A DNA stretch of 64,000 nucleotides from Letharia columbiana (GCF_014066305.1 NW_023501056.1:460501-524500); one strand, 5' to 3'. Counted from the stretch's first letter, positions 21,464-33,512 are shown. Numbers and translations: made by a program. The notes: generated by a model from the letters alone, not told the origin.

Positions 21464-22549
21464 ATGGATTCTACGCACCCGCACCACATGATCGCTCTCA
21501 AGCAAGTCAAAAGTTGGGCGCCGTTCAAAATCGACGCCCTCGGGCTGGTCACCCTCCTCGGCGCCGGCCCGGTAGATCAAGCCGTCGGCCGCCTTTCGCG
21601 GAACCGTTTCGTGGACCATCTCCCCTTCCTGGCCCTCAACGTGGTCGCCGGCGATGACATCAATCAAGCCCAGCCGGGCTACGCGGTGTACAATTTCCGC
21701 GACGCGGTCGTCACCTCGCAGCTGGCGCCGTGGTTCACGAGGTGGCTGGCCGCGCAGGATGTCACGCAATGCTCGTCCTTTTTACACCTCGCCTATGATG
21801 CAAAAGGCGCATCGTTCTCGCGCTGGGACAATGCGCTCTCGATCATCGTCTCGAGCGTGGTGCTGGTGTCCATGGTGCTGCTTGCCGGCCTGACGGAGGA
21901 CTGGTGGGCATTCGTAAACGCCGTCTCATTGATCATCTCGGTCATGTGCCGGCGGTGCATTCTCCACGAGTTGGTACATTCGATTGATACGGCGGTCGGT
22001 ACGGTGCCCGAGCATGATCCGGCGCGGATAGGTGTGAAATGCCTGGTCCAATTCCCCGACGGCAAAGCTCTGACGCTATTCACCTCGCGAGGCATTTTGA
22101 CGAAGGTGCTTCTCCCACGACCGGCACCCCTTCATCATCGCCGCTATCACCTGGCTCGATACATAGCGTGGCTATGCTTTGGCTTCCACGTCATCAGTCT
22201 CGGCATGAGTGCACTCGCGAGTCAGCTTGCTACCGTTGTGGTCCTACTGCTCTCAACGGCACTGCTAGTCTTTCGTGTCTTCGCCGTCGAAGATCGCATC
22301 GGGTCGAAGATGAGAGTCCGGCGTTTCGACGACCAAGAAGGACACGGATCTTACCGTCGTACTTATTCGCGATTGAAGTTGACAGGAACGGAAGAGCAGT
22401 CTCTCGTTGCGTGGAATTTGGCTCCTCAGCGGACGAACGTCGACTGGTGGAACAAATATAGGGCTGGGCTGGCGGACCCTAATGGTACGCAACTATGTAA
22501 GTTCCTTGACGATGTGTTGCCAAAGGGGGAAGCAATGGCGTGGCGATGA
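21464..22549 (+). CDS. Membrane protein, HET-linked paralog B
   Basis: A single exon of 361 residues from the first ATG (an upstream GTG at 21,401 was ignored). Near the N-terminus are SWAPFKIDALGLVTLLGAG and AVYNFRDAVVTSQLAPWFTRWL. Two hydrophobic pairs lie around residues 125-170 and 230-275, predicting four spans, and near the C-terminus stands WNLAPQRTNVDWWNKYR. The same blocks occur in the same order at 16,823-18,151, so the pair arose by duplication. Coding GC is higher than in paralog A. I cannot name the family; the placement on either side of a HET gene is its most informative property. Confidence 0.75.
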   Translation: MDSTHPHHMIALKQVKSWAPFKIDALGLVTLLGAGPVDQAVGRLSRNRFVDHLPFLALNVVAGDDINQAQPGYAVYNFRDAVVTSQLAPWFTRWLAAQDVTQCSSFLHLAYDAKGASFSRWDNALSIIVSSVVLVSMVLLAGLTEDWWAFVNAVSLIISVMCRRCILHELVHSIDTAVGTVPEHDPARIGVKCLVQFPDGKALTLFTSRGILTKVLLPRPAPLHHRRYHLARYIAWLCFGFHVISLGMSALASQLATVVVLLLSTALLVFRVFAVEDRIGSKMRVRRFDDQEGHGSYRRTYSRLKLTGTEEQSLVAWNLAPQRTNVDWWNKYRAGLADPNGTQLCKFLDDVLPKGEAMAWR

Positions 22550-22839
22550 ATTGCCGATGGACTTTGGCAGTAATTCGAAGACCATTTGGGCGTCGAAGTC
22601 AGGGACCCAGGTGCTTGGTTAGCAGACTTTAACATGGACTTGTCACGATTGAGGGCAGATGCTCTTGGCCAACCCATTGGCTATGATGTATCATCTGAGG
22701 CTCTTGGCCAACTAGCTTTGTCACTGTTCCCGCCTCGAACCTACGGACTAGCGTGGCAATGCCCTGCGGGCTCCCCACATGCATGCATCCCATTAGATTG
22801 CCTTATCTAGATAGATTTTAGTAATGCTGTAGAGGTCGG

Positions 22840-22995
22840 TAAGCAAAAGTCCTGCACATGCCAAGCCTCCTGCGCCAAGGTACCGGATAACGCCCCACTT
22901 GAAGGGTTGCCTTGCCTGGCACCCTGGACGATGCGCCGTGGATCCGCTTCGGATTGCGCCGGATCCGCGCCGAATTTGGGGCTTATGCCGCTGTC
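22840..22995 (-). repeat. Dispersed repeat, copy 2 (partial)
   Basis: Its reverse complement follows the order of the copies at 10,275 and 23,330: ATAAGCCCCAAA, GCGCATCGTCCAGG, GGGGCGTTATCCG, CTTGGCGCAGGAGGCTTGG and CAGGACTTTT. It lies inverted about 0.4 kb from copy 3. Confidence 0.6.
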
Positions 22996-23329
22996 AGGCG
23001 CATTAGAGGTGCCCCAGGCCTCTCTTGGCAATAATTGTTATTTTTAGAGTAAAAGATAGATAGATAAGATATCTCTTACGTGCGCGCAACGCAGAGAGTA
23101 CCGGTATTATACAAAATCTCAAGCTGCCCTGCTTTACAGAGGCTCGCGGTAGCAAAAACTTGTACACCTCCAAAATCGTGGGGGCGTTAAAGTCTTTATA
23201 CTTCTAACGACTAGTTTCGAGATCTCCTTCGTGTATGGATTCTAGTATTACCTCCTCTACAAAATTTGTCCCAAAGCTTTCTGGTTGCTGTAGTCGTTGG
23301 TGGCTGCGGCGAATCTCGTTCCGGGGTGT

Positions 23330-23635
23330 CGGCTTTTTCTACCCGCGGCAGGCACTGAAAGTCCTGGACAGCGCTAGTGGAGCCCTAACCCTGCTTTCGG
23401 AAGGCAACCCTGTACCTTGGGGCCCTAGAACTTATTCTGAGAGCGCATAGGTTGAACTATAGGGACTTCTATTGGGCCTCATAGGGGCAATGAGCCCCAA
23501 ACTGGGCTCCGTCCAGGCGCTATTACGAAGCAGATCTAAGCGTATTGTCCAGGTAACCCTTCAGACGGGGCTCTATCCGAGATTTTGGTGCTGGAGTCTT
23601 GGCGTTCAGGACTTGCCGTGTCGACCTCCGTAACA
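23330..23635 (+). repeat. Dispersed repeat, copy 3
   Basis: It shares long matched blocks with 10,275-10,530 (CCCTAACCCTGCT, GGAAGGCAACC, CTTCTATTGGGC, TCTAAGCGTATTGTCCAGG, GGAGTCTTGGCGT). It ends just before the stop codon of HET gene 3. The rest of 22,550-23,655 has no recognisable gene. Confidence 0.7.
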
Positions 23636-23655
23636 TTGAAGAGACTCGATACCGC

Positions 23656-25786
23656 TCAGGCAAGAGTGATAAGCTTCCACCTGGGTTTGGCTAGTATCCA
23701 CACAGCTTCGTCAACAGGCTCCAAGACCCTCTGTACTCTATGCGCAACACTGCTGTGAGCTTCCAGCTCGACGAGAAGAACAACCAGCCCAGACTTCAAG
23801 TTATATTTGCCCGGTTTGTAGGAGGAATACCGGCAAAGCACCACAAAGTCAAGGTTGTCAGGTCGTGCTTGGCGCCATTTGCTGTGCAGGTAGATGAGTC
23901 CTACAGAGGGTCCACTGGTAGAAGTCCGGATGACGAGTCGATCATTACCCCAGCGACTTTCCCCGCGGACGCCCTCTCTGTCCACATGCAACCGTGCAAC
24001 ACTGGACCAGAAGCGAATGAAGTGAGTGAAAGGAACTCCCCGTGGATCCAGAGAATGGAGGGATGAGACTGGTGGCACATGGTCCGGTTTCCACTTAAAA
24101 GCAGACACAGAGGCATCATGGCTGGTTGCTTCCTCATTCGCGGTATCCTGCGCCTTGATGTGAATCGCTTCACCATCTTTGTTGATCTTATACCATTGTA
24201 TCTCTCGAATTATGCTCCGAGTGTCTCCAGTATGACTGGAAAGACTGTTGTTAGGACCTTCTCGCCAACCAAGCCAGGACCAGCTCGGGAACCCTTGCCG
24301 TCTGCGCTCTGGGTAATGGTTGCCGAACAACCACGTTATCGCAATATCGAACATCGATTCCGGCAATCCCCAGTGGAAACCGTCAGAGAACTCTGGGCGG
24401 AGTATGTTAAGTACACCTTGAAAGGCGTTCAAGCCGTCGTATTGTTTCGTCAGGTCTCTGCATGCGTATCCCTGGATACAGGTGCCATATTTGCGCAACG
24501 GACACATGTCTGCAGTAGGTTTGCTGAGATGGCGGCGAAGATCCATTCGTTCTTCCTGGCTGATGTCAACGTCCGGACTGTGTGAGGATCTTTCCAGGAC
24601 AGTGTCCTCATAGAAGATAGCCTGACCGCATTGGAAAAAAGTTTGGTAGGGAGTAAATATCAAGAGGCGCTTGGACAGAATCTTCTCTTGGAATGTCCAT
24701 CCCCTTGAGCTCCACTTGCTCTTGGAGACCGAGGCTAAAAAAGGCCTTTGGGTGGTCATGAGGTGCAGACCTTGAATCTCTGCTTCGTGCTGAATTACCG
24801 AACGTGAATTCTCGCGCACGCCTGGAAGAGGGGCGTAGGCATTGTCGCCGCCAGCAGCCTTGGAAGATATTAAGATCATTGCAGTCTAAGGCCACTGGTG
24901 AATGAATGCATGCACTGACCACTATTGTAAAAGCAGCACAGCTGTAGATCTGGTTCATACTACAAATTTGACGGGCTCTGTCCTCTTCGTCGTCCTGCTT
25001 TATGCATAAGCCATCGACCCACAGATAGTGTTCACCAAGTTGTTCGCAGAGATACATCGCGTCTTTGATTGTGGTGCCAATATCTGCATAGTCATCAGAA
25101 AGACCCCCTTCTTTTCGCAGTCTTAGATAATGCTTCTCTTCCAGCGTCACTTGAACCGAATTACCCCAGACATAGCTCAGCGCTACGTATCTAGGATGCG
25201 GAGGGGGATCAACAACGCAGCGACGCTTGACGTCAATAAGTCGTAGCGCGAAGCCGGGGTCGAACCCAAAAGGTGCGGGAGTACAGTCATGGCCATGTTG
25301 ATTCGTACAAAGCGACAGCCATGATAGCAGCAGCGCTTGATCAACACACGTCGAGCCAATCTTTCGTCCTAGAAGGAGTTGTTTGTCCTTGCTCTCTACG
25401 CGCTCGCCAGAGACTTGGACTCCATGGCCGTATATGGTGCCATCCCTATCATGACTCCAGTCGTTTCTACCTACGATGAGAGCGAACCAGATTCGAGCAA
25501 TTGTCGTCTTCTCAGCACCGAACGCCTCTGCTCCAATTGTGCCATAAATGTATGGTTCAAAATGAACATAGGTTGGGACTTCGCAAGTGAGTTCCAGTAC
25601 TTGTGGGTCAGTTGACAAGCTTGACAAGATTAATGTGCACAAGGGGCACTGAGTTTCGTCTCTTATTTCTTCCAGTCGTCGCAACGTTTGCTGGTATCGG
25701 ATGTCATCGATGCTAAGAGGGAAAAGCTTTCTATGCGAGAACCACCTTGAACAGAAATCGCATAGCTGGGCTTGCGGGCTTTCCAT
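23656..25786 (-). CDS. HET-domain protein 3
   Basis: Two exons (25,786-24,920 and 24,858-23,656) give 689 residues. The 61-nt intron has a GTCAGT donor and CAAG acceptor in phase 0 and falls inside the HET domain, between AAFTIV and AAGGDNAYAPLPGV. The N-terminus carries the cysteine pairs LCDFCSRWF ... QCPLCTLIL. The HET domain shows RYVALSYVWGN, TIKDAMYLCEQLGEHYLWVDGLCIKQDD and MNQIYSCAAFTIV. SSRGWTFQEKILSKRLLIFT and FPSWSWLGW follow. All family blocks are intact. Its likely role is non-self recognition; its trigger is unknown. Confidence 0.9.
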
Positions 25787-27300
25787 GACCTCCGGTGCAG
25801 TCTTGACACCATTCAGAGAGGAGACGAGGCCTGCTTTTGAGAGTACCCAGAGCAGGTCCTGGGCCTAGGCAGAAGGGTCAGACATTAACCTCCATCCGAA
25901 TGACTGGGTGCAAGCTGATATTGGACCAGTATAAGCAGATTCTTTCATTAGGATATACCTCGTATGACATAAAAAGAGACTGGGAAAGATGCGGCGATTC
26001 TTTTTCCGGACCTGTAAGCGTCGCTAAGCCCCTTCGGGTTAGCACTTTCCGCTTACTCAGTCGGCGGTTCAATTCAAAGACCCTAAAGTATTGTCAGATT
26101 ACGGCACCCAAAAACCACGACTGCGTCTTTCTAGCAGTCGTACCGAAGCAGAAGCCGAGATTCGATTAACGATATCTACTAGCTATCGACCAGGCTGGAT
26201 GCAAGTCTACATCATCAGCCCTCTCGGGAAAGCTTAGGATGGCCCAAACTGCCCCGTTGGGGCTCTTAAACTAGGCGTACCGGTATTCCTGGAAACGGAG
26301 TCAGACAGGTTGGTTTTGAGAAAGCGAGGGGAGCAGGAAACCTTGCGAAGTGAGTTGACGTTGAGCTCCGAAGGCATTGTTGATCGGTCGTCTAGTCGTC
26401 TTTGGATCTTGAGGTGATGGCTGGGGAATTATGAGCAGTGCAAGGGCTGGGAAAGGGCAAGACGCCAGGATAAAGAAACAACCGCTGAATAATTGGAAGC
26501 AGACTGGTTACATATTATAAGATGGCAATCTTGTTACATGAAGAAGAAGATTTAATCACCCGAAGCTGAGCCTGGAGAATCAACTTCCACCAACCACATC
26601 AACAACTTCCGCCACCCTCGATGTCTACCACTATGCCATCACAAAGCTCGGCTGCCAGAGTCCAAACCCCCAGTGCCGATAGTCGGTTGTCCCATTTAAA
26701 GGAGATGAAGGATTTGTCTGAAATGTCGGCCGGAGGTCATACTGAGATCGAGGGGATGCAGTGCTTAGTGCCAAGCTAAGGGAGTGAGGGTCGGCACACC
26801 CTTCCTTGGGCCTCCCGCAGTAGGTACTCTTGGTTCGATGGGGGGTACTGTCCGTGGTAAATTTGATCTGCGTCGAAGAAAAATCCTTCACACTCTGGAG
26901 TATCGAAGCTGTCAATTCCGTTCTCTGCGAAACTGCCCTAATACACATCAAAGTCAACCTGTATTGAAAGATGTTTCTCATAGCTTTGGTTGTTAAAGTC
27001 TACAGAAACCGGATGCGACCGCTTTAATAAAGTATGCATCCAAAAAAACACCTCACACCATTGCATATATTCAAGAATCAGAGTCTAGACTCAGCTACGA
27101 TCGACTGCAGCTCTCGAGGGAGAACTATGAGGATTGTATCCTCTCCAGCTGCCCTCGTCAGACTTAGATACGGCTTCGGTTCCCCCTCTCTGATGTCGAA
27201 TCCAAGCGCTCTGCTTGTTTCAATTAATCAAACAACAACAACAACAACCACACAACAGTAACTCCCCACTAGATCTCTTCTACAATCTTATCCTTCACCG
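25787..27300. other. Intergenic, no confident gene
   Basis: The frames at 25,837-26,169 and 26,631-26,981 have no recognisable domain and no matching splice sites. A CAA-rich run at 27,230-27,258 resembles a fungal 5' UTR. Confidence 0.4.
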
Positions 27301-27329
27301 AATCATATTCAATCAACACGCAGCCGCAC

Positions 27330-27649
27330 AAACTTCTCTCTTTTATAGCGCTCTTTGCCATTGGTGCACAGGCTCTGCCTTCGCTCCCGAAGGGTTTGTA
27401 TCTCATTCCGAGCAAAATGATACATAGGAGTAAATCCATTAACACCTGCTCGCCAATTCTTTGAATGTCCGTATTAATGTGGACGAAGCCTCGAAAGGAG
27501 CGATCGGGAAACCCGTTGAGGACTGGGGCAGGCAGCCCGGAGGAAAGACCAAGAAACGCACGGATGCCGTCGCGGGCTGGGGGAGACAGAACCCCAATGT
27601 TGCCGAGGGAGCAAAGATCGAGAAACGCGCTGATACCGACGAGGCCTGA
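27330..27649 (+). pseudogene. Possible secreted repeat-peptide precursor remnant
   Basis: Reading from 27,330, KLLSFIALFAIGAQALPSLP looks like a signal peptide with a cleavage site. A possible 95-nt intron (27,394-27,488) joins it in phase to a frame with two WGRQ units, DWGRQPGG and GWGRQNPNVAEG, each followed by a Kex2-like site (KKR, EKR). That layout suits pheromone-like or RiPP precursors. No ATG precedes the signal sequence in frame, the intron is unproven, and other frames here are also open, so this may be coincidence or a gene that has lost its start. Confidence 0.25.
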
Positions 27650-27796
27650 AAAGGGAAGACTGAAAAAGGATGATGTGGCCAATTCGAAAAGGGCTAGTTT
27701 GAGAAGGTGGGCAGTGCGCTCCAGCAGTACTTTGTTTGGTAGAGGGCCATAATTTGGTGTCCCTTGTTCGGAGCCGGGAAACCATAGCACTCCCAA

Positions 27797-30279
27797 ACAG
27801 AAATCGATTTCTCAACATCTCGATCAGTAATACGTGACTATATTCTCGAATCTTCATAGATCTTAGATTGCGTATAGTGATCAAGTCGTGGAGTGTTAAA
27901 CACTTTATCAAGAAGGCGTTCGATTTATTCTCGACCAAGTACGGTAATTGAAGTAATAACACAAGGAGGATTAACTACTCGAAATATAGCCTCCTTCAGA
28001 GTATATAACTTATTTACTCACTTTAACGAGCAACTCGGGTAAATATAAGAATCTATCACCCGACTAAGCCAGCTCTGAAGCTAACTCCTCAAGAATCAAA
28101 AACCTAGATAGAGCATTATAGTAACGTTTCATCAAAAGAAAAGAAAAGGAAAAAAAGCCCCCTCCCGCTCAATAAATTCGAACCGCAAAAAGAAACCCGT
28201 CGCGGACGACTAACGTGAGAACGGTTCAACGCGCTCAATCAATCTCTAGGCACCCGCACTCAACCCCTAGGGCCAAGCTCCCTCTTTCTTTCCAAACTGA
28301 TTCCTACAAAAATCCATATTCCACTATAATTTCTACACGTGCAAATCACCATAACACCACCATCTCTCTATCCCACCCCCCTCAACACTCTTAATGGCGA
28401 ACTTCGTCTCTAAAATCTTACCAAATTCCATCCCATCATCGTAAACAAGCGGACCAACATGGCCAAGAAAGCCCCAAGGAAACCAACCAGGTACCCAGCA
28501 TCAGCATTCCGTAGGGCCTGGGGACGCGGCGAAGAACGACAGAAAATCGCTGCCGGGACCCATTTCCGAACCATCACACCCACCACGATCTCGAACCGGA
28601 TGAGCTGCCGTGGAAGAAGGAGATCAAGCTGAAGGCATTCCAAAGCGCCTCCAGACCCTGGCTCATCTCACGGAGTCAGACAGCTGGACACGCCTGCTTT
28701 GCGTCGAAAGTGTCTGCGCCCAATCTCTTGGAGCAGGAGCGCAAGGAGGCTTTGATCGTGACGGCTACGATTCCTTCATGACGTTCCCGTAATAGTGTAT
28801 CGGCAACACGACCAAGCTTTTGAGAAGCTTACTCGTAGGGTGAGAAGCGAATTTTCCTCCTACCTGTGTAGGGGGAACGTTGGAAATGGTGGCATCGGAC
28901 ACTTCCAGGTGGTGCTGCGGACTATTTCGCGACGATGCGGTGGCATCTCTCGGTCGGTACTGCAGACGTGGTTGGGGATAGTGACGGAGCTCGGCCTGGG
29001 GTTATTAAGACATGGGTGGTTCTTGCTTAGATAGAACATGAGGGTGGGAAGTAGATAAGACTCGCAGTGGTTCTCTGGGTCAGGGATCGCGACGCAGGAG
29101 CAAAAGCGGTGGTCGCTTGTCTACCTGGCAAAGTCGGGAACAGTGTCGGCGCTGGATTCGCATTCTCCGTTCGTATAGATTTATACGTGTTATATTTCTC
29201 CTCGCTGTTGCGCAAGTGCCTCTTCTTCCGCCTGAGAGGCTAGAAGTGAGTGAGTTAGACGTACGAGGTTCGTGTGACGAGGGAGGTGGAAACAGTGAGA
29301 GGTTGGTCACGTGCTGGCGGAGGACTTGAAACGAGTACAATGTCTTGCTGTCATCCCCCACTCACTTTCGTCTATGTAGTACCCCTGACAGAAAAAAAGT
29401 CCCTTTCAGGACCTATACGAAACACCACAGATAACAACTCGTTCTCTCTCTCTCCGGCAACAGACACCCATACTCAGCTCACGAGTCCCGGCAATAGCAC
29501 TCACACCAACAACAGCCGAGAATCCAAGCCTTTCACCTTTCCGGCCTCCACGGCTCATCTCGTGGCGTCTGCTCCAGCCATTTGTGCAAGGCCGAAGCTT
29601 CGCGTTGGCCGCTGTCAGAACTCGCCTCGCCGCTGCCGCCCCCGCTTCCTCCACGACCTTGGAGGACGGTTGTCGGACCTTGGCCGCTGCCTGCGGATGT
29701 CGATGTCAGGGAGCCGTGGGTGGCTTTGTCAGAGCTGTTGGGTTTTGGTGACGGTTTGTCAAAGGTCTTGGGCTTCTGGTTCGTGAGGGCGGGGGGGTTT
29801 GCCTTGGGGGATTTTGTTAATAAGGCGGGATCTCATTTCAGTACGCATTGAAGTGCGGACCTCGTTGGGGTGCTTGCTGCTGGCCATGATGGTACTTGCT
29901 GTATCAGAGTGCGGAGGGGTGGGTGGATCAAGGTAAGAACTTCTATGTATTTAGATTTCGAACTCAAGGCTCATAGTGCTTAAGATGCTCCTTTACTTTG
30001 CTCAAGAGGATCCCATGGTTCTTATTTTATAGCCATGAGTAGGTTGCTGTGCCGTGAGAATCCATCTGCAGGGATCTTTTGTAAAACCATGTTGGAAAAT
30101 TCCAGGAAGGTCGTTCTCCGCAGAAGACTTTTGGGAAATTTGTTTCCATTGGCGGGGTGTACGGAGGTGACCATCTGCGAGGACAGCTGTGTGCAAGGAA
30201 CTTTCGCGAGATCCTACCCACAATGGTAATAGTTATCTGTTAGGACCTTTTGGGAGACACACCCACTCCACTGGGACAT
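27797..30279. other. Intergenic, no confident gene
   Basis: Short frames occur on both strands (for example 28,458-28,630 plus, a basic 57-codon frame starting MAKKAPRKPTRYPASAF), but none shows a domain or matching exon. Copies of the short motif described at 30,280-30,800 begin near 30,065 and 30,190. Confidence 0.4.
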
Positions 30280-30800
30280 CGTGCTGGGACAGATGCGTAG
30301 AAGCGTTTTGGTGCAACCTCCTCTCGAGTGACAGGATTGATGGAGAAGATATCTGCCAGGAACTTCTGTAAGAGCCTTTCCATTGGCGAAAGCCTGAGGC
30401 TGGCACAAGTGACGCATAGCGTAATCACATGCAGGGAACTTTTTTAATGTGCCGGGACGGACATGTGCGTAGAAGCGTTTTGATGCAATATCCTCTCGAG
30501 TGACAGGATTGACGGAGAAGATATCTGCCAGGAACTTCTGTAAGAGCCTTTACATTGGTGAAAGTCTGAGGCTGGCATAAGTGACGCATAGCGTAACCAC
30601 ATGCAGGGAACTTTCTCAATGTGCCGGGACGGACGTGTGCGTAGAAGCGTTTTAGTGTAACATTCTCTCGAGTGGCAGGATTGACGGAGAAGATATCTGC
30701 CAGGAACTTCTGCAAGAGCTTTTCCATTGGTGAAAGCCTGAGGCCTGGCACAAGTGACGCGTAGCGTAGCCACATGCAGGGAACTTTTTCAATGAGACAG
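30280..30800. repeat. 172-bp tandem repeat, about three copies
   Basis: The phrase GCGTAGAAGCGTTTT starts at 30,295, 30,467 and 30,639, an exact 172-bp spacing. Each unit holds ATCTGCCAGGAACTTCTG and a related CATGCAGGGAACTTT, so a shorter motif is nested inside. As 172 is not a multiple of three the units do not keep one reading frame, and the open minus-strand frames are by-products. Confidence 0.85.
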
Positions 30801-31539
30801 AGGTTGCCACACCTGACGGGTAGCCATCTGCAAGGAACTTTGGTAAACAGGCTCTCACGGGGCGGATGCGTGGGAAAGTTTGCAGCCGAGTCTCTCGACT
30901 TTTACATTTTAAGGCGGAGGATGAGATGTAGCCCAGAGAGCGGTCTGGTAAAGACGGCTTCATACTAGCACATCGTGCGTCAGAGGCGTACTGACATGAT
31001 CTGTGATCAAAGATATCCATTGGGCGACGCAAAGTGATTTCATCGGCGTCGTCGACATTTCCCCATTGGCTAAGATCGAGAACGAAGACTAACGCGCAGC
31101 CAATGGTGGGAGAAGGTGGGAGCATAACACTCGCAGTACACCGTGAGATAGGTATTGTCAGGGTGTAGATCTCTGCATGAAATGATATCAAAGAATAATG
31201 CATCATCAGAACTCTAGCCTTTAATGGCGACATAGTGGCTCTTGGCATATGCATGGAACTTCTGTTTCAGGCGAGTCAACCGTTCTTGGCTAGCTCTGAA
31301 ATTTATGCATGGGACTTTCGTTCCGCCAATCATGATCAAGCGAGAGCGCAGGACACAGCCTTGTCTTTTCATGAGCATAAAAAGCTCTTCTCCTCACCTC
31401 TTCCACAATCTCACTGTCGCAAAGAGCCAAAGGCCAGTTTTCGCACTGCGGCCCTTGAAGTGTTTTCACGTTGACCCACCAAATTCCACCGATCATCTTT
31501 CAACTTTAATCGTCCTCTCTTTCCTTTCAGCCTATTGCT
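30801..31539. other. Upstream region of the Clr5-domain gene
   Basis: More copies of the GGAACTT-type motif occur at 30,828, 31,252 and 31,306. TTCCTTTCAG at 31,521-31,530, ten bases before the ATG, may be the acceptor of a 5' UTR intron. Confidence 0.4.
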
Positions 31540-33223
31540 ATGGCATCTATGCCGTACTCCTCAAACGAGGTTGGGACTCTCGTAGCTATGGCCGGCGCGA
31601 ACCCTATCCACGCTAATCCACTGAGCTTCCCTGATCATCAGTCTGCCTCTTACCAATTCTCTCCAACCTTTCAGCCCGATCCATTGGCAACCACATTACA
31701 CTTCCCCAACGACGTCAGTGCCCCAATGACTGCACCTATTACTGAACGAAGTGGCTGGGCCGCCAAACAGGCCTGGGCGAGACACCAAGCACTCATCAAA
31801 CAACTTTACCTTTACGAAAAGAGACCGCTTGCAGAAGTCATGCGCCTTATGGAAAGCCAGCATGGATTCAGAGCGACGTTAGTATTTCGTGCTGTACTAT
31901 TTGTTTCGAGCATCGCTGACGTTCCGTAGGGTCAAGATGTACAAAACGCACATCAAGCAATGGGGACTGGACAAGAAGAACAAGGACTTTGAGATGAGAG
32001 CGGTTGTGCGCAAGAACAAGCAGCGAGCCGATCAGGGAAAGGGCTCTATCATCCGTATTCGAGGCCAACTTCGGGATTTCGCGGAAGTTGTTCGCTATTG
32101 GAATCGAAGAGGGATATCGATTGACGATATCATCGCTCGACGGACGGCATCTCCGACACCTGAGGCTGTGGAATGTTTCACTCCTGTACCCTCCCCTATC
32201 CTGACGCCGGAGGTGCTCGCAGTACCAGAGCGCATGTTTCGTTGCATTCGGGATTATTTCGAAGGCTCCTTCGAGTCTGGGACATGGGTCAGGACAGATC
32301 CCAATTTTCGGTGCTCCACCACCAAGGATAAAGAGAACACAGACGAGTGTCTGGCAGGTCTTGTCATTCAATGCCAGTCAGCTTGTTTACTGTTCTCAAG
32401 GAGTATGTTTCAAGAAGCAGGACAGAATCTGATCGCTGCCACTGCAAAAATCAAGCAGATTCTCTCAGCAGAGCTTCCCATGAGTCTCATTGAGTTGTTT
32501 AGACTGATTAATTATGTCCGCCGCGAAAAGAGAGATGAGATGGCCTTGATTGTACTTCGACAATTCTCTGCTCTAGGTAAAGTGCTGCTAGGCAGTGAGC
32601 ATCCTCTCAGTCGTATCTGTGAGTGGCTTGACTCAACATCTCCGTCTGGGTTTGATGATACTATTGTCAGATGCATAGAAAGTATTGTCGACCAATTCGA
32701 ACGCTTTGTTGGTCCCATGCATACGTCAACACTGTACGCTCGTTTAATTTACATTGTGGTAGCGAAACCGAAAGGGAATGCCGGCATTCAGATGCTGCAA
32801 AAGTTGCTTGACGAGTGTAAAAAGACATTGCGGCCACACGACTCTCGGATCTTGCTGGTTCGTGGGTACATGGCGGAGATATATTTCCTTAAAGGTTACT
32901 TTGTCGAGGCCAGGACCCTGAGCCAAGAAAACATTGCCTGTTCTCAACTTGTTCAATCAACGAACGCTAGGTTTTATGAACAGAACAAAAATCTCTACAG
33001 GGTAGCAAGGTCTCAACACGCTCTGGGCGAAGTGGACTTGGGAATAGCAACTCTTCACAAAGTGATTGACTCAATTGTGTCGAGATTTGGCTCTCAGGAC
33101 TGGATGTTACGACGTATACTTTTGGATTTGGAAGACTGGTATCTCGAGCAGGGTCGTTGGAACTTTGCTGCTCAAGCGCGAGACTGGTGGGAGAAGCTAC
33201 TGGAGTCGATAGATGTGGATTGA
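31540..33223 (+). CDS. Clr5-domain protein
   Basis: Exons 31,540-31,877 and 31,930-33,223 give 543 residues. The 52-nt intron (GTTAGT donor, GCTGAC branch, GTAG acceptor) splits the Clr5 domain (PF14420). The domain reads WARHQALIKQLYLYEKRPLA, EVMRLMESQHGFRAT, then VKMYKTHIKQWGLDKKNK, at about residues 80-135. The remaining 400 residues are helical and TPR-like (for example LLVRGYMAEIYFLKGYFVEA and RVARSQHALGEVDLGIATLH). Clr5-type proteins are fungal regulators; CLR-5 of Neurospora affects cellulase expression, but most members have no known target. A nuclear regulatory role is an inference. Confidence 0.88.
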
Positions 33224-33512
33224 AACGGAAATCCATCCTGGCTCATTTTGATATTCTCAGTCAAGCCGTAATCTTATATTCCTAGCTCCGTTGACAGTCC
33301 CAGCATTCTGCGCGTCTCTACCAGTAAGGCGATTTTCCAGTCCGGAGAACCTATCCTCAACCTCAGCATGTAGCATTGAGAGAAAGAGCAAGCAGAGAAA
33401 TACAGCCTAGCCGGATGCGGCACGCTTTAGAGTAACCGCATGCGCTTACCGCGGCTGCATTCCGTCGCCGGACCTCCCTCAATCCATCGCCCGAGATCCT
33501 ACCTACATCAAG
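33224..33512. other. Intergenic downstream of Clr5 gene
   Basis: Ordinary base composition, with nothing coding recognised. It ends at the left target-site duplication of the LINE. Confidence 0.4.

Noticed and set aside
27269..27796. 175-codon minus-strand frame as a gene
   Set aside because: It begins at TTG, has no domain, and two other frames over the same bases are also open, which suggests composition effects.
30280..30800. CRISPR-like array
   Set aside because: The units are long direct repeats without unique spacers, in a eukaryotic genome.
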